Source: Atrichornis clamosus
Lineage: Eukaryota > Chordata > Aves > Passeriformes > Menuridae
Direction: 5' to 3'
Assembly: GCA_013400975.1 (NCBI GenBank)
Contig: WBMZ01004779.1
Coordinates: 146,629-210,628, forward strand
DNA: 64,000 nt
This document shows, one piece after another, positions 1-14,704 of this stretch. A program made the position numbers and the translations under genes. Positions within the stretch are counted from its first letter, which is position 1. Every line of letters begins with the position of its first letter. A model generated the notes under the pieces. It did no database searches, was not told the origin of the DNA, and saw only the letters and a list, made by a program, of their open reading frames with translations.

Positions 1-3000
1 AACTGCATTGGCAAAAATTAAATTAAATTAAATTCTATAATCCTCATTTTCGAAAGCAACATAGCCATTTCCTTGTGGTCCCAGACTGAGTGCTGGGGGC
101 TGTGGCTGTTGCTCTGCAGAAGCCCTCCTGGCTGCTCCCCTTTCCCACCGTCAACGCTTGGGAGCTACACAGCATCAATGGGATTTCTGTGGGGATGAAT
201 ATCCTCTCTCATCTCTTTATTCTTTTGTCCCTTAGTGCTTGTTCCATCAGAAGTTTTTCCTCTTATGCCATTTCAGTTCAGCAAGCTGCACACCACCCCA
301 GCCCAGGGATCAATGCAGCTGCATCTGCACAGCCCTTCCACAGCACTGCTCAAGCAGGGGCTGCAGACACAAGGCAAGACACCCACCGAGGGCTGACAGG
401 GCTTTGATGATGTGGGTACAATTCTCTCCCTGCTCTTTTGCAAGCCCAGATGACTAATGAAGTATATTACATTCTCAGCAAGTGTTTTGTGCTTTCTGTG
501 TCCTATCTGATCCAACTGCTTGCTGCCTAATGAACTGGATGAAAAATATGCCAATGGAGACCTTGATCCAAGCTTCACTAAATTTGGTGAAGCCATATCA
601 GCTGAGGTTTTGGCCAATAGCTAGTAAATATCCTAATAGTCCAGAAAAAAAAGGTATTTATTCTGATTTCAGCGATGCTAGCTTAAAACCAGATTGTTTC
701 CACTGGATTAATTCTCTAAGGTAGAGGAGAAAAAAAATGTTCTTACAGTTTTCTACAGCCAGTTTCAATAAGGCAGGGGAGAATATTGGTTCCTTCTCAC
801 AAAGGCGAGTATTCTCAACCTTACTAATCCTTTGAACTCCCCCATGTCACTGGTTATGGTGTGGACAAACACACACAAACATACCCATGTCCTCAAGCCT
901 TGCATGTTGCCAGTGGGAGAAGAGTTCATCACTCTGATCACCTCATTACTGCTGAAAAGAGAAAGGAAAGGTCTGAACCTGAGACACCTGACATCACAAG
1001 AGCTTTCCCTTGCTGTGCCAATTCAAGAGTCTCTCTCACAGTTGACCCTTTTTGACTAAAACAAGATGCATGAGGCCAAGGGCAACCCATGTAACTTCTG
1101 CTTTCGTTACCACCCCAGCGAGTTGGGCTCAAACCTGTGCATTTCCCCAACCAGTCTTCCAGTCCTAGAGAGCAAAGGATTTCAGGCTTCCAGTAACATC
1201 TCTCACTGCTCCTCTGTCAACCTCCTGTTTGAGCGACCTGCTCAGCAAGGCCAACACTGGCATCACCCCATAAAATTAGTTCCAATTCAGATGAGGCTTT
1301 CACTGGTATGCTACTGTGAGGTGTGATCATGGAGACAAGGCTGGCAGGATCAAGTGAAGATCTCAGTCAAGTTCCAGACTCTTGTCACTTGCTTTTCCCC
1401 TAGGTAAGCATAGACAAAGGCCAAACATTTTCAGAAGAACCTTGCTGAACAAGCAGGAACTTTCTTGACAAACAGTCTTTTCACACTTGATTAAGAACAT
1501 TGTACAGCACCTGGATGCTCTGAATGAGGAAAATAAGCAGCAATTAGATGCTAATGAAACCCTTTAAGATGGAAGGGAATGAAGATGCAAGCAGAATCTC
1601 CTCACAGGTAGGTACCACACAGGAAATCATGAATACAACCTACTGAGATATAAAGGCTCTTCCTATTACTCCTCCCTCTTAAGACTTGCTGGCTGCTGCT
1701 GGTGGGAAGATTGGCCGAAAAGATTCCTCTATAACCCAGGCAGAGCTCAGAAAACTTGTCATTATCCTGAGTCTTTACCCTTGAGCCCTTCAGCATCACA
1801 AATCAGAGCCACAACCCTTACAGTTAAAGATGCATTCACTGCTTTTTTTTTTCTTTAAAAAAAATAACTAGAAGAGTTATTAGCAAAACCAACTTATAGC
1901 ACCTGGGCCTGAATGGATCCATGCACCTGAGTAATAGAAGACCAACTCCAAGACCCTGACTTCCACCTCAATTGTCCTCCTTTTCCTCTTGCATCTGCCT
2001 GTTCCCTCCCACTGCACTAGTGACTGCACTAAACATATAGCAAAATGAAAAACTAAAATTCAAAGTAGCTTCCCAGCCTCAGCATTAGTTTATTCACTGT
2101 AAGATTCTGACTATAAAACTGCAGCCTACTCCTTCTCTCCATGATTTTACATGCTGCCTCCAACACACTTCCTTTCCCACTCCACCAGAGACTCCACCAT
2201 CCCTCTTCCATGGGAACCCTCTCACAGCCACCCAACTGCTATTTAAAAGCAGGATTTCACGTGTGGTACCAGACATGACTTGCAGCTTGCTCCCCAAGCA
2301 GAGTGCTGAGGGTACATGGGCTCCAGACACATCCCCTTCCTGCAATGTGGCGCATCAACAAATCAAACAGGACTGACAGTGCTCCAGTGTCTCCCAGCTT
2401 TGTCTGAACCCTGGGTGCCCCTCGGGATGGCTCTGCACGAGCCCTTCATCACTGCTGCCTAGGGACTCTTCCCTTCCTGCTGGGGGAGCGAGGGGTTGAG
2501 GCAACGTTTTCTTCAGTGAAGCAAGAGGCACCATTTACTGGTTGTTTCTGATAGGGTCAGCATCTGCTAATGAGGTAGCATTGTTTCCGACAAGTTCTGC
2601 CAGCCTCTTGAAAATGCTATTTTGATCCTTCCTGAGCCCGTACATGCAGCTTTAAAATTGCATGCATGGCTAAACAGAACCCAGATTCACCCACCTCAGA
2701 AAAAAAGAGGAGCTGTCTGCCTTCCTCAGTGCATTGGCTTTTTCAAACTTAATTTCTCTTTCTAGTACATTTCTTGAAAACCTGACACATCCTCTACATG
2801 TTCCTAATAGACAGTCACTTTATATGTCCTGGGGAAATGTTCTTCCGATTTCCTGAAGCATAATCATCAGCAGAGATGTTCTCTAAAACACATCAGACAG
2901 GCACAACATACTGTCCACCCTGCTTTTATGAATTACACTCTCACTGGGGAATGGTACTTAATCTATTTCATTCCACTAAGACAGCTGGATCACAACTAGG

Positions 3001-3662
3001 CAGCCGCAGATATATTACCAATATTATTAGTAAAAATGTATTAATATTTAACATGGCCATTAGCACCACCAGCATAGGAAGGAACCCAGCTAACATAAGG
3101 ATTGTAAAAAGTGGTTCAGAAAGAGACTACTCATGACTAAATATCATCAGACAACTCAAAGAATGAAGGAAAACCCAGGCAATGGAGTATTATAACTAGT
3201 TGCAAATTATTCCAACTGACTAAACTGGGATTATCTCTAAAACTTTGTCTTTAGCTCAAATTTTTCACAGGGAACTGTAGTGAAAAAGAAGCCCCACAAT
3301 CTTAAAGCGAATTATAAAATACTGATTCTGTTGTTGCTGCAAGGAGAAAGACTTTGGTAAATGCTACTTTAATCTTCCTCCTCATACAGGTGCAGTGAGA
3401 CCATACAGGGAAATATACAGGAATTTCATCTTCCCCCTCCTGCACCCACCCAGTCTTGTTCCCCGGGCTGTACTCATGAAACCTCTCTGCTCTCCTGAAA
3501 AAAACTGGCACAACTCAAAGACCTAAAAGATTTTTAAGTCCTAAGACTGTTGTCACGAGACTCAGGGACCTAATAAGGAAGTTCTAGGTAAGCATCCCTT
3601 TAACTCTCCTACTAGTCTGCAGGGAATAAGTATCACAGAATACTTTTTATTTGGTAACATTC
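1..3662. other. Non-coding stretch, presumed intron; no gene seen
   Basis: No exon, RNA gene or recognisable transposon was found. Open frames here (up to about 114 codons on either strand) have no protein-like composition, no family motif and no consistent strand. Local features are the AAATT repeat at the left edge, a T-run followed by an A-run near 1842-1866, and an AT-rich patch near 3010-3055. On the gene model above this is part of the long first intron. Confidence 0.6.
13..34 (+). repeat. AAATT pentanucleotide microsatellite
   Basis: Four to five tandem copies of the AAATT/TAAAT unit occur at the left edge. It is short and a likely polymorphic simple repeat. Confidence 0.7.
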
Positions 3663-3921
3663 ACAGAATCAGTTAGGTTGGAGAAGACCTCCAAGATCAT
3701 TAAGGCCAACCTTGGACCAGGCACCACCATGTAAACTAGACAATTTCACTGAGTACCACGTCCAGTTTTTCCTCAAACACCCTCAGGGATGGTGACGCCC
3801 CCACCTACCTGGGAAACCCATTCCAATGCTCGACAACCCCTTCTGTGAAGGAATTCCCCCTAATGCCCAACCTGAACCTCCCCTGATACAGCTTGAGGCC
3901 ATGTCCTCTTGTCCTGTCACA
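3663..3921 (-). mobile_element. CR1 LINE 3' fragment, 5'-truncated
   Basis: The plus strand carries the reverse complement of the avian CR1 3' end: a CACAGAAT tail unit, then GTTGGAGAAGACCTCCAAGA, then phrases recognised from CR1 including CCTCAGGGATGGTGACG, CCCATTCCAATG, TTCTGTGAAGGAATTC and GGCCATGTCCTCTTGTCCT. The element therefore lies on the minus strand with its 3' end at about 3663. A second CACAGAAT unit at 3634-3641 may be the outer end of the interrupted tail. Similarity stops near 3921, so the element is 5'-truncated to about 260 bp, typical of CR1. It has no coding capacity. Confidence 0.92.
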
Positions 3922-4278
3922 AGAGGAAGCAAGACAATAAACAAGGCACATGCCTGCCCGTGTTCCACCTTGGTTACTACGGGCATGTAACAGCTTATCT
4001 GTCACACGTCATTTATGTACCATGAATATTTACTAGTGATGGGAAGACATAAATTATCTGCTGCCCTCATCTATGTTAAATCATCCCCTCACCCTTTGGC
4101 AGCAAGAGATTGTCCCATGCTGGACTGTGATTTATCAGCCCCTCAGTCATCTCCTCAGCCCATACACCCTACATGCCCCAACACCTGGATGGGGGTCCTC
4201 CTTTCTCCCTGTGTGCACATCGTACAGAAAACATCAAACACATCTGCCTGTCCTTGCCTCACCTCTGGCCACAGCCTG

Positions 4279-4335
4279 TTATACTGTAACTTCTCTGAAA
4301 CAAGGGCCAGTACTGGTGTTCTCTATTTGAGAAAA
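4279..4335 (+). mobile_element. L2/MIR 3'-tail-like remnant (weak)
   Basis: The sequence TTATACTGTAACTTCTCTGA followed by AACAAGGGCCAGTACTGGTG resembles the phrase 'AGACTGTAAGCTCTTTGAGG CAGGGACtgt' found near the 3' ends of L2 LINEs and related SINEs. The resemblance covers only about 50 bases with many differences, so chance similarity is possible. Confidence 0.3.
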
Positions 4336-7300
4336 TATAACAATAATTGGGGGTTTATGGCTCTCCCTTCAATGCAATTGGAGTTGCAGTCTTAGGCAGA
4401 AGCTGCAGGAAGAAGCCAGGACAAAGCATCTCCCTACTGGTTTAAACCCCCTTGATCCCCTAAATTATTGCATTCAGCTACACACCACCTTACAGACCCC
4501 CAAGCAACACAGCACTTAGGGAACACTGGATGGCTAAAATCCTACTGGGCAGCCAGTGGCCAGCACCGACAGACTCTGGGCCATGCAAAGCTGCTGCTCA
4601 AGGCCACGCACATGATTCTCTGCTTCACTGCAGCTTCTAAACCTGGCTGCATTTGAAGAACACATCAGAACCCGACTGTCACAATTCAGAAGAAGTCATC
4701 AAAAGCTTGCCAGAAAAAAGAGCAGAGAGGTTTTGTTTGCTTAATTAAAACTGGCTTCATAATGGAAATTATCATGGTTCATCTCAAATAGCAATTAAGA
4801 AAGCAGGATGTGACTGCTGGCTTTGCTCAAAACATGAGCTAAGCCTTTTCTGGACTCCAGCAAATCCAAATAATGATGACTTAGCCCAGTATGGAGTAAC
4901 AACAGCCCAGCATTGTCAGTCTAATTTTATCCCAAGTCACACCACATTTACAGTTTCACTGTGGTCCTAAATTTGTGCACATACAAAGATACTGCTTAGA
5001 TTTTCAAAGGAAATTATACAAAATCTTAAAAATGCAATCCAAATGTACAGGAAAATTTCAAAACCACTGGTAAACAAGGAAAAAAACCCCACTTTTTTCC
5101 TTTAAATTCCTTCCTTTTTTATCCTGTCTCTTGAGTTTTTAGCACTCCAACCATGAGTTTTGAACTGGCAGCCCAGGGAACGATGCCAGACAGAAGCACA
5201 GAGGGCAGGAGCCTGGCACTCCATGTTCATTCCATTAGCAACAGCTTCAGCCTGAGCCAAGGTAATCACCAAAGCCACTCTGAGGCTCCCAGAACTAAGC
5301 TGATTTAGACCAGGTAAAATCCAGCCAAGGGCACTCACATACGTGTCCATACAATTACACATCCCTCTGCTCAGCCTCTCCAACTGGGAATGCTCATCAC
5401 CTGGAAACGGTGCCCTCAGTGATCCATTCAGCACAGTCCAATCCATGATAGGTTCAATATGTGATCCATTCCGTGCAGCTCAAGGCATTTCCCTCAATTC
5501 ACTGGACTCTAAGTTGTGCTGGGAGCACTCTATTTTCCATTATAAGACTGTCTTTTGCTGCTTGAATCTCCACCAAATTTGATTGGATTGGGATGACGTT
5601 TTCCATGTCAGGTGTTTGCCTCAGGCTACACGTACAGCTGCACATACAGATCAGTGCATAGATATAATTTGGGAGGAAGGGTGAGATTTCATGTGAAGCA
5701 GTTCAGCTGTTTCCAAGGCCAGTGATGTAAGGGCTGAGCTCGACCACGTCCTACACGTGTCCTTCTCACCCCAAAGAGCTCCAGCCTCCTGACATGTCCC
5801 CAACTCCAATTTTGCACCAAGTCACTTTGGGTCACTTTGCTCTCCGACTGTCACATATTGCAGTGCAGCATTTTGCACACTGTCTAAACAGAGCATTCTC
5901 CCCTTCCCAGGTTCTAGCTGGTTAGCTGTAATTTTGGGGTGCAGTTGAAATCTTTGTTTCTATCAGCAGCTGAAAGCAGGGACATTCTGTGGGTCTACAC
6001 ATCATTACCCATGACCCAGCTGAAACATGAAAGTGTTACGGCTGGGGCACAATAATGGTGACAAATCACAGATCCTTGTAAAGGATTGGAAGAAAAGACA
6101 ACTCAGAGGTATAAAACACTTTGATATACCCTGATGTTAATTCAATCAGCTCTGTAAAGTTTAAACAGACTTTAAACCTTTTCCAGGGTATCACAAGTCC
6201 CTTTCTCGTCTTCCTTTCTGGCAGTCACCAGAACATGTAGCAGCACCTTCTAGACTCTGTTTATTATTTTCATTACTTTAAACTGCAGCCCTAATAAAAA
6301 AGTGTTTGCTCCTACCTTACTTCTCTTTGCTCCATTCTGTGTGTTTGTGCATGGGAACAGGGTGGGTCCCAACAGCAGCAGAGTTCAGACACGGATATTG
6401 AAAAGAGATAAGATAAACTGCATAAAGAAATAGAAAAAGCAAGCGATAGCTTTTGACGTGATTAGACTGGAAATCAAAATCTTGAGCTTTGAAATGCCCT
6501 GGGTACAGAAGCAGTTGCTCACATGGGTCAGCCAGGAGCTGGATCAGATGCAGGGATGTAGTCAATGGTAAATGCAAGAGGATAGAGCTCAACCCTCTCC
6601 CCTTTCAGGCCAGGTAAAGCATATTTGTACAGAACACAGGAGAGGTGGGCACATTTGCCCTCCCACTGCTGCATCAGTGACCACAGGGTGCCCGGCCACT
6701 TCCCTCCAGCCTGACTGTTCTGTGCTCCTGGCAGCACTGGCCGGTCCCACACCCCCCTCCTGAACGCACAGCACCCTCCTCCCCCCTCAGTATGCAACCT
6801 ACACAGTGCCAAGGTGATTAATGAAGTTCATTATTGCATCTTGGTGTCTTGATCTCAGGAGCTGCACCAACAGACGAAAGCAGCCATAAAGCATACCAAG
6901 TGTGAGCATACACAACATTAGCAGAAAATCCAACAGTCAGAAAAAGACCAACGAGAAAAACCCAGAAACCAAGAGATGCAAACAAAGGGTAGCTTCATGC
7001 AAACTGAAGTAAAAACTCCCCATGGACTACAGAAGGCAATGAAAGAAATTAAAAGGAGACTCTGTCTGGCTTTGAATCTTAAATTCTCGTTTTGAGCTGT
7101 TGCTGATCTTTACCCCCCTCAAATTTCAATCAAATATTCACTGGCGCTGCTTTCAGTGCAAATAACCAACAGGCAAACTAAGAAGTGTGGCACATTTCTG
7201 CATCACAGCTCATAGAAAATCTCACTATTTCAAAAGTCTATGGACTTAGTGGGACTTGTTAGAACTCTCCAGTCTCACAATACCACACTGTAAGAAAGTA

Positions 7301-10300
7301 CATCCCAGTTAGTAGAAAAGAAATGAAATGCACACATTCTCACTGCAGTCTCTGATATGCTGGTGAAAAGAAGTTTCTGAGAGAATGAAAGCATTTCTAC
7401 ACAGCAGAGAACAGAACAGACTTTCAGCTCTGCTCTGTTTTTACTCTCTCAGTGGCACTGCACACAGTCAGATGAAAAAAAAAATTTTGTTTAAGGACCC
7501 TCTACCTCCCAAGGCCTTCAATCAAGAGCTGTGAGGTTGACACCAGATTGGACTGAAACAGCTCAGAAGTGCTCAGGTTAAGTCAAAGAAGGTCAGATGT
7601 ACCAAATGACTTCTCAGGTCAATGAAAACACATGGTAAAATGAAAGGAAAAGATGAAAATAATTAGTCTCTCTCGTGGTTTAACAAAGGGGAAAAAGAGC
7701 ATCTGCATACGTGTTCTGACTTCAGGAAAATTCATAACTTCTCTCAGCTTCACCAGAGTCTCTTCTCCAAGGGATCACCCCAGCCTGTCATTCCATGTAA
7801 ATCTTCCTACCTTCCCATTGTGGGATATTGGCTGTACCAGCTGCAACATCTCCCTCCCACATGCAGTCTATCCAACACTCCTTCCCTGAGCCTGTGCTTC
7901 CAGGTCTTTATTCTATTTTTATCAGAAATACTCATTATTAACCACATCAAGCAGAAGTCTTGCAAATTTAAAGGAAGGTGCCTCATCTTCTTCATCCTCC
8001 CTTCCTATGTCAGAAATACGTGAGAAATAGAAGCAATCCAATCACATTTTTCAGACCCTTCAAAATCCACTTGAGAAACTCATCCATCGCTCCCTTAAAA
8101 CAAAACAGTCTGAAACAAAGCAGCACAGGGGAGTCCTGTCAGCTCTCTCCCAAACACCACAGGTGATGTCAGACACCAGCTGCCTGTCTGGGGTCTCTCT
8201 CACCTCTGCAGGTCTGCCCCTGGCACACAGCAGGGCACCAATGGTCCAGGGCAGACCCGGGCAGGGCTCACCAGCTCAGCAAGCACGTGTGTGCATCAGG
8301 AAGGGTCACACGTTTCATTAAGGTGCTGTCAAAATCTGTCACAAGCCTCTCTCCACGCCCTCCAAATCTGTTAGAAGGGTGACACTTTACTGTTAAGTAT
8401 GGGGAGCCTGAAGCAATGGTTGTGAGGCTTTGCCTCCCCTCACACACAACACTGAGTGGTCTGAGCTCAGCGCCCTCTGATCAGGGCTCAGCTGGGGACT
8501 GCAACTGCACTTCCATGGGAGACCCCCTTAATGCCCATCACCAGGCTCTATTCAGAGCATACTGATACACAAATGACAGGGTTGGCATTCAGTTCATGGT
8601 CTGGCCACTGGTTGCAACAGCTTACCTGAGGTCTGTTCAATCTTTCCTCTACCCAGTGCAAGGTTAAATAAGTGACCTGCCTCTATCCTGTGATCACTTG
8701 GGAATCTTACAGAAGATAACCCTTTGTCTAGCTAGTGACATCCTGCTCCCACTGCTTAATTTCTCCCCACAAAATGACCAGGAGAGTTACACAGGGGTAA
8801 CCAACACAAAGAGTCAGAGTCACTGAACAAGTGCATTGCAAGCAGGTCGTGTCTCAGCTGCCCACTGAATTATATCTGGAAATAAATCTGAGGGACTCTA
8901 AGCACAACAGCCCCCAAAAAAGGTGGAATGCATTGCTAATCCTAACTCTGTTCCGCTCCTCCAGCCACAAAAAAGAAAGATTGCAGCAGGGTTGCTCCAG
9001 TAAATGGAAAAAGAAATTGAAACACACTGCAGGACGTGCCACTCCGAGTACAGATAAAGATATTTTTACATAAATATTATAGAAATACAAAACTATAAAT
9101 ACTACAAGGAGAGCAAGGATTCAGCAGCATCCTGCACAGTACAGCTACCACCTCAGCAGCAAAACTCTGCACATCCAATGAAAGACACTGTTTTAGGGGA
9201 ATGTGATCTTTGTTGCTGATTTTTTGAATATTCTCTTCATTAAAAATCAAACACAGTAAGCTTCCATAAGAACAGCACTAAAGGAATCTACCACCACTAA
9301 CCGCCAAAGTAATTTTGCAATAAAGATTTTTTTTTAATTATTTTTCGAGTCATTATTGTTTTTCTTTTTTGGAAGGATTAAATCTTCAATTAAATGCTGT
9401 TTTTATGGCAAAAATAATTGCATCATTATTATTTCCACTTAAATATGTTCTTGCAGCACTTCAGGGCAGTTGTCTTCCCGCTTATCTTCTTCTTTCAAGG
9501 ATAGAGCAACCTCACAGGTAGGACCTGCACTGTTGTACACTGCATTGAAGCAGAGCTTCACTTCCTTCCTCTTGTCTTGTTTTGCTTTTCAGCAGAATTG
9601 CCTATATTTAAAAAAAATCCATCTTTTTTATTATTTTTGCTAGTTAATAGAGTGAGTTTCTCTGGTCACTGATAAGGAACAATTAGAAAACTAGAAAGGA
9701 CATATTCTACCATAAAATCAAAGTCTGAAATGTTTGACATTTTCCACAGATTTGCTGAAAACAGCAATGAGCAACAAATATGTCTTTCAGTAAAATATGA
9801 AAACTGAAATAGCAAGAATTCTCAGTAATGTTTTGCTTCCTTTGAAAAATCATTTCCCCTAGAAAACGAATTCTGATGAAAATATTTTAACAAGACAAAT
9901 GGCCTTTCTGTGAGATACAAGCCAAGCAGTACATTAAAGGAGACCAATTCCCGGCTTTCTCACTGGGGCTTTCTACAATTTTCTTTTGCTTTCATTTCAA
10001 ACAAAGGTCAACACACAGAGAAGAATATTGGAGTTGCTCTCTGCATGTGGGAAAATGAAAAAGGAAAAAGCACAACTGTCAAGGTTCTGGCAGAACAATC
10101 AATGAATTAAACGCTGCTCTGTGTCTGACAAGTGCCTACCAGTCTTGGTCTACAATCTGGGCTCCTGTGGGATACCCACAAAAAATATACAAGTAATAAT
10201 ATCCCCACTATAACAGTCCAAATCCTTTAGTTCTGAGTCTCTCTTGCAGATGAGTAGTCACCAGCACAGGGTGTCAGCTGCTGTCAACAAAATCCCCGTG

Positions 10301-11855
10301 CCTGCCACTGAGATGTCCCATCCTGGCCCTGTCCAAGGCAGCAGCAGCAGAGAAGCCAAAGCGTGGGCAGCACTGGCCAAAGGAACTGCTTTTCTTGGTT
10401 GCCAGAGAAGAGCACAGGCAATCCCACACCCCTGGTGAAAGTGGGAGATCTAAGTCAGCCCAACGTCCTCCTCACCCTCGTTCTGCTGGGATGTCCCTGT
10501 TCAAGGAAACATGCCACCCAACAGCACCTGGAGGGCTTGCAGGGGTTTGCATTTTGACTGACAGGCAAACAGATTTGATTAGCCCCCAGTCAACTAAAAT
10601 TTTGATCTGACACTAACACATCCCTGAATGAGAACATCAGCAGCCTTAACAAACCAGCCTCTCTGAGCTGGCTTGGACTGTCACAGGGCAGATCACTGCC
10701 TGTGCTTCTTTAATGAGCAGAGAAGCAAAGACTGAGGTGGCAAAGTTTGGAAGACAGACATGCCTCTTACATAAGCTCATCTTTAGACAAAATCCAATAA
10801 TTAATTTCCACCCTGCAAACAGAGCTCTTTGCAATTCCATCCCACGTAAGGTCAATATCACTTTCCATTTAATTTCCTCTGTGTCCAGGATATCCCCCAC
10901 TTTCTTCAGGCCACAGTTAATTACTGTAATACATTCTCTAGTTCTGCAGCTTTGATTTTTTTTTTTTCCAGGCACAACAAAACACTGCAAGTGCAATGCA
11001 AGCATATACCCCAGGTCCAGTTCTCAACCAATAGCTTTTATGATGTGTCAAAACCCTCTGGGAAAAGTCTCCAAGCACTTTACTGGGGCATTTACCTGCT
11101 CTCTACCAAGGAGATGCAGCTCCTCCATCACTAGTTTCCCCAGAGTCACAAATTCCCTGTGCCAGATAAAGCACAGGCAGGCACAGCTGGGAACATGGGA
11201 TGCACGTTTGGCAAGGCTGGGTGAGGAGCCCACTGATTTTTTTTACCAGCAGCAGAAGCACAGTCACGTCATGATGAATCTCTCCCCTTTTGGCCCCCAC
11301 ACTGACAAGCACTGGAGCGCAAAGGGACTCGAGTGCCCTGGCTGGGTCTGCAGCACCTGTGGCACTCAGCTGCACTGCCCAAGCCCCTGAGCTCCTGTCC
11401 GTCCGCAGCTGTAACCCCCCGACAGGAGGGTGCTGGCAGCACCACAGGTTTGCACTACTGCAGCATTCCAGGGAGGATTAACCCTTTCCTTCCTGCACCA
11501 GGCACCATTCTCCACCTCCCCAAGTGGCCTTACTTGGGCCTCTTCAACAGACCAAAGCCGAACAGAAAAAAGGAAACGAGTCCCAGCTGCTCACAGGGAG
11601 GATTCTCTCCACATTCCCGGACACGACTACACTGCTTCCTGGACTGGGGGTGACAGGTGGTCCCCACACTCCCCTCCAGCCCACAGAACACACATCCCAG
11701 GTTAGACTTCTTGCACTGCCGTGCTGGATGCATGTAAGGAAATGAAGAGTTCAGCCCGGTACACCCACCAGTTACACAAGAAAATTCCAACTCCATCCTC
11801 TTCTCAAACCAAAGCAAACCTGGGGTAACTCAGACAAGGCCAAAAAGGATGATTT

Positions 11856-11870
11856 CCCCCCCCCCCCCCC
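11856..11870 (+). repeat. C15 homopolymer
   Basis: Fifteen consecutive cytosines follow GATTT. Runs of C this long are rare outside microsatellites and are prone to length error in sequencing. Nothing functional can be inferred. Confidence 0.9.
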
Positions 11871-14704
11871 AGTCTCATATGGACTTGGCATACATACAAG
11901 TTCACCAAGTTCAGCAGTTATAGTGGCACAAAGAGAAGCAGAAGGAAAGAGAAGCAAACCTCAAATTCCATTTTTAAACAGGAAAAATACACCAAATGTG
12001 AAAAATCAACCTTAAATCTGATCCAAACTATCTCAGCTGTCCAGCCATGGGTTTGTGGCACCTTTAGCACTCTAGCACCAAATCAAGGTGAGCCCATAGG
12101 AGCCAAAAAGGGAGAAAATGGCTCTACCCCATGGCCCTAAGCATTTAATCACTATCTCCACAATACTTCTAGCTAGCATGTAGTTTTAAATATAATCCAT
12201 CAACTTTAAGTATTAGATGTCTAGAATTTAATTAAACTCAATACAAAGCAGCAAAGCATAATACCCAGAGAACAGAGAGATAACATCTGTCTTTTCTGTT
12301 ATGCTGGGGAAAGGGGAACATTTTATTTATTATTTTTGCCCCAAAATTCCTGCAGAGGCATGCATATATATTTTAAAAAATATAAAAATAACTGACACCT
12401 GTGCACAAACGTAGCACTTTGTCTGTAGCTGAGCTGATATTCATTAAGCAATATTACTGTGGTTCCTGTACGGCATTGGCAAAGGCAATTCTTCTGTATT
12501 TTTATGTCAAACCAGCACCAAAGGGCCAGTGTGTTAAAATGCCTTATGGATGGGAACATGAGCAGTTGTCAAAAAAGGACAAACTGCTTCCCCATGGGCA
12601 AGGGGAGCAGGGAGCCAGGAGGTAAAGGTGTCTGCCTGAGCAGAGAGCAGCCATGGCCACGAAGGCAGGTGATGCTCCCAAAACAGGGCACACAGCTGCA
12701 ACCCAGCAGTGCAGAGACCAAAATTCCAAGCCACCTCTGAGTCTTCCAGGTGAGAGATTTCTGCCCAGCACAGCTGCCTGTCTCAGCTTCAGCATGGCAT
12801 TAATAATTGCTAGCTGTGTCAGGGAACTCCTGGGAATCTCCCACTGTACCTGGGATTTCCTTTTACAGTCCTGCTTGTGGAGGAGGGAACACCACACTCC
12901 CAGGCACAGCCTCAGCTGGCATTTCTGGCCACAGATCTATCAGCTGCAGCCTAGCAGTGCAGCAAAGATTCAAACCCTTCTGAAGGGGATTTGAATTGCT
13001 ACAGACTCACTCAGTAGCTGTGAGTCAGAGGACAAATGATCAGAGCAATGGGTTTACTCAGCCACAGAGAGAGGCAAACCTGCACAGCAAGAACAGGCAG
13101 CAGATACATCACCCCGACAGGGCACAAACTCCTCACCTTTTCCATCCAAGGCAGTCTCCAATACAAAATCCTGCTGCATCTAGGTGTAAAATCAATCAAA
13201 ACAGATGGTTAAACTGTCAAATTAGCCAGCAGAGGGAGTTATGGTAATACAACAAAACAATACTTAATTGACAATGCAAAAATAAAATTAAGCGCTGTAG
13301 ATCTCAGGATCTCAGGAATTCAAGCAAAGTATCTTCCTTTTCCTTCTGCACCAATCCTTCCAAACGTGGACAGCAGCAGGACAGGCATCCTGCTGCAGTA
13401 CAGGTTGGCAGAGACAAGGTACCCACGTAGCCACAGAGATTGTGCAAGCTGCCATGAACAGAACTGTCTGCAAACAGAGCCCTACAAGTGCAAGGATGCA
13501 GCATCAGATTAAACTCGGGACTCTCTCTTTAGTGATCCATTTAGCAAAAGATCTTTATCACAAATGCAACAAAAAAGAAGCTGATGCCACCAGAAACATG
13601 CTGTGCTTAGCAGCTCCTTACTCTGGCATCAGGTATCTCATTTTCTGACCCTTCAACCTCATGTAGAGCCACAACCACTCTCTTCTTCCTCATACTCCTG
13701 ATTTAACATCCCAAAGAAATTCTCTGAGCCATGCTTAGCACGGTGGAAACCTAATCAGAGGCCCCTGGACACTGCTGTGATAGTGCTGATAAATGATTAG
13801 TGAGGGGGATAAAGGACAAGAGAGAGGAAACGTGAGTTTCCCACCACCATATCTATGAAACAACACTCAATAGTCCATGTGCAGTGCTGGTCTATAATAT
13901 CTATCCCATGATCTACCCCAGAATAGCTCTGTTTTGGAGTATAAAGACAGGGCCAGCCACTGCCCTCAGGGGAGGAAAAAGGAGGCAGAAATCTCATTAG
14001 ATGCAATTGGACAAAGTTGCACTGAGCTTGAAGGGGAGTGGTCTGCAGGACTATTCTAGGTCTCAAAGTGAAAAGCATGGAAAAAATTCTAGATGACATT
14101 TTAGTTGCTTGTTTCCGTTCCTAAGGGACAAGCGAATATATTCCGATAGCAATTAAAGTAACACATTTTTCATGTATTTATTTATTTCAGTTTGAATAAT
14201 AAAAAGGGCACAGATACTAGACTGGAAGCAGGCCATGAGTATCCCTTCTAAGGAAACACCAGCTCTGCTGAACAACTAAATCCAAAGCAATCCTGCTTGA
14301 GGCCGGGTGTTAGGGGACAAACACAGACACCCCCATGAAAGGTATAATCAGCTAGAAAGTGAGGGAAAGGGGTGGACAAGTGGCTTCTTGGAGGACATGA
14401 GCAGCCTCAGGGGAATCTTGCCCCTCCAGGATGATGGAGGACAGGCTGAGCAAGGTTTGGGGCAGGGTGGCCTCCGGGCTCAGCCCTGGGGGCCCCTGTC
14501 AACTGCAAGAAACGCTCCCCTTGTTCAGGGCTATTCACTAAAATCACCATCCATGACCTCGCACAGCAAAGCAGGGCTGCAAAGTAACACCAGAGATCTC
14601 TGCCAGAGCTGCTGATTCGCATCAAGCTGATGGAGTTTGATACATTTGCAGAACATTTTCCCAGGTCAAAAGGCAATTGCTCATCAAAATAATTGAGCAC
14701 CTCT

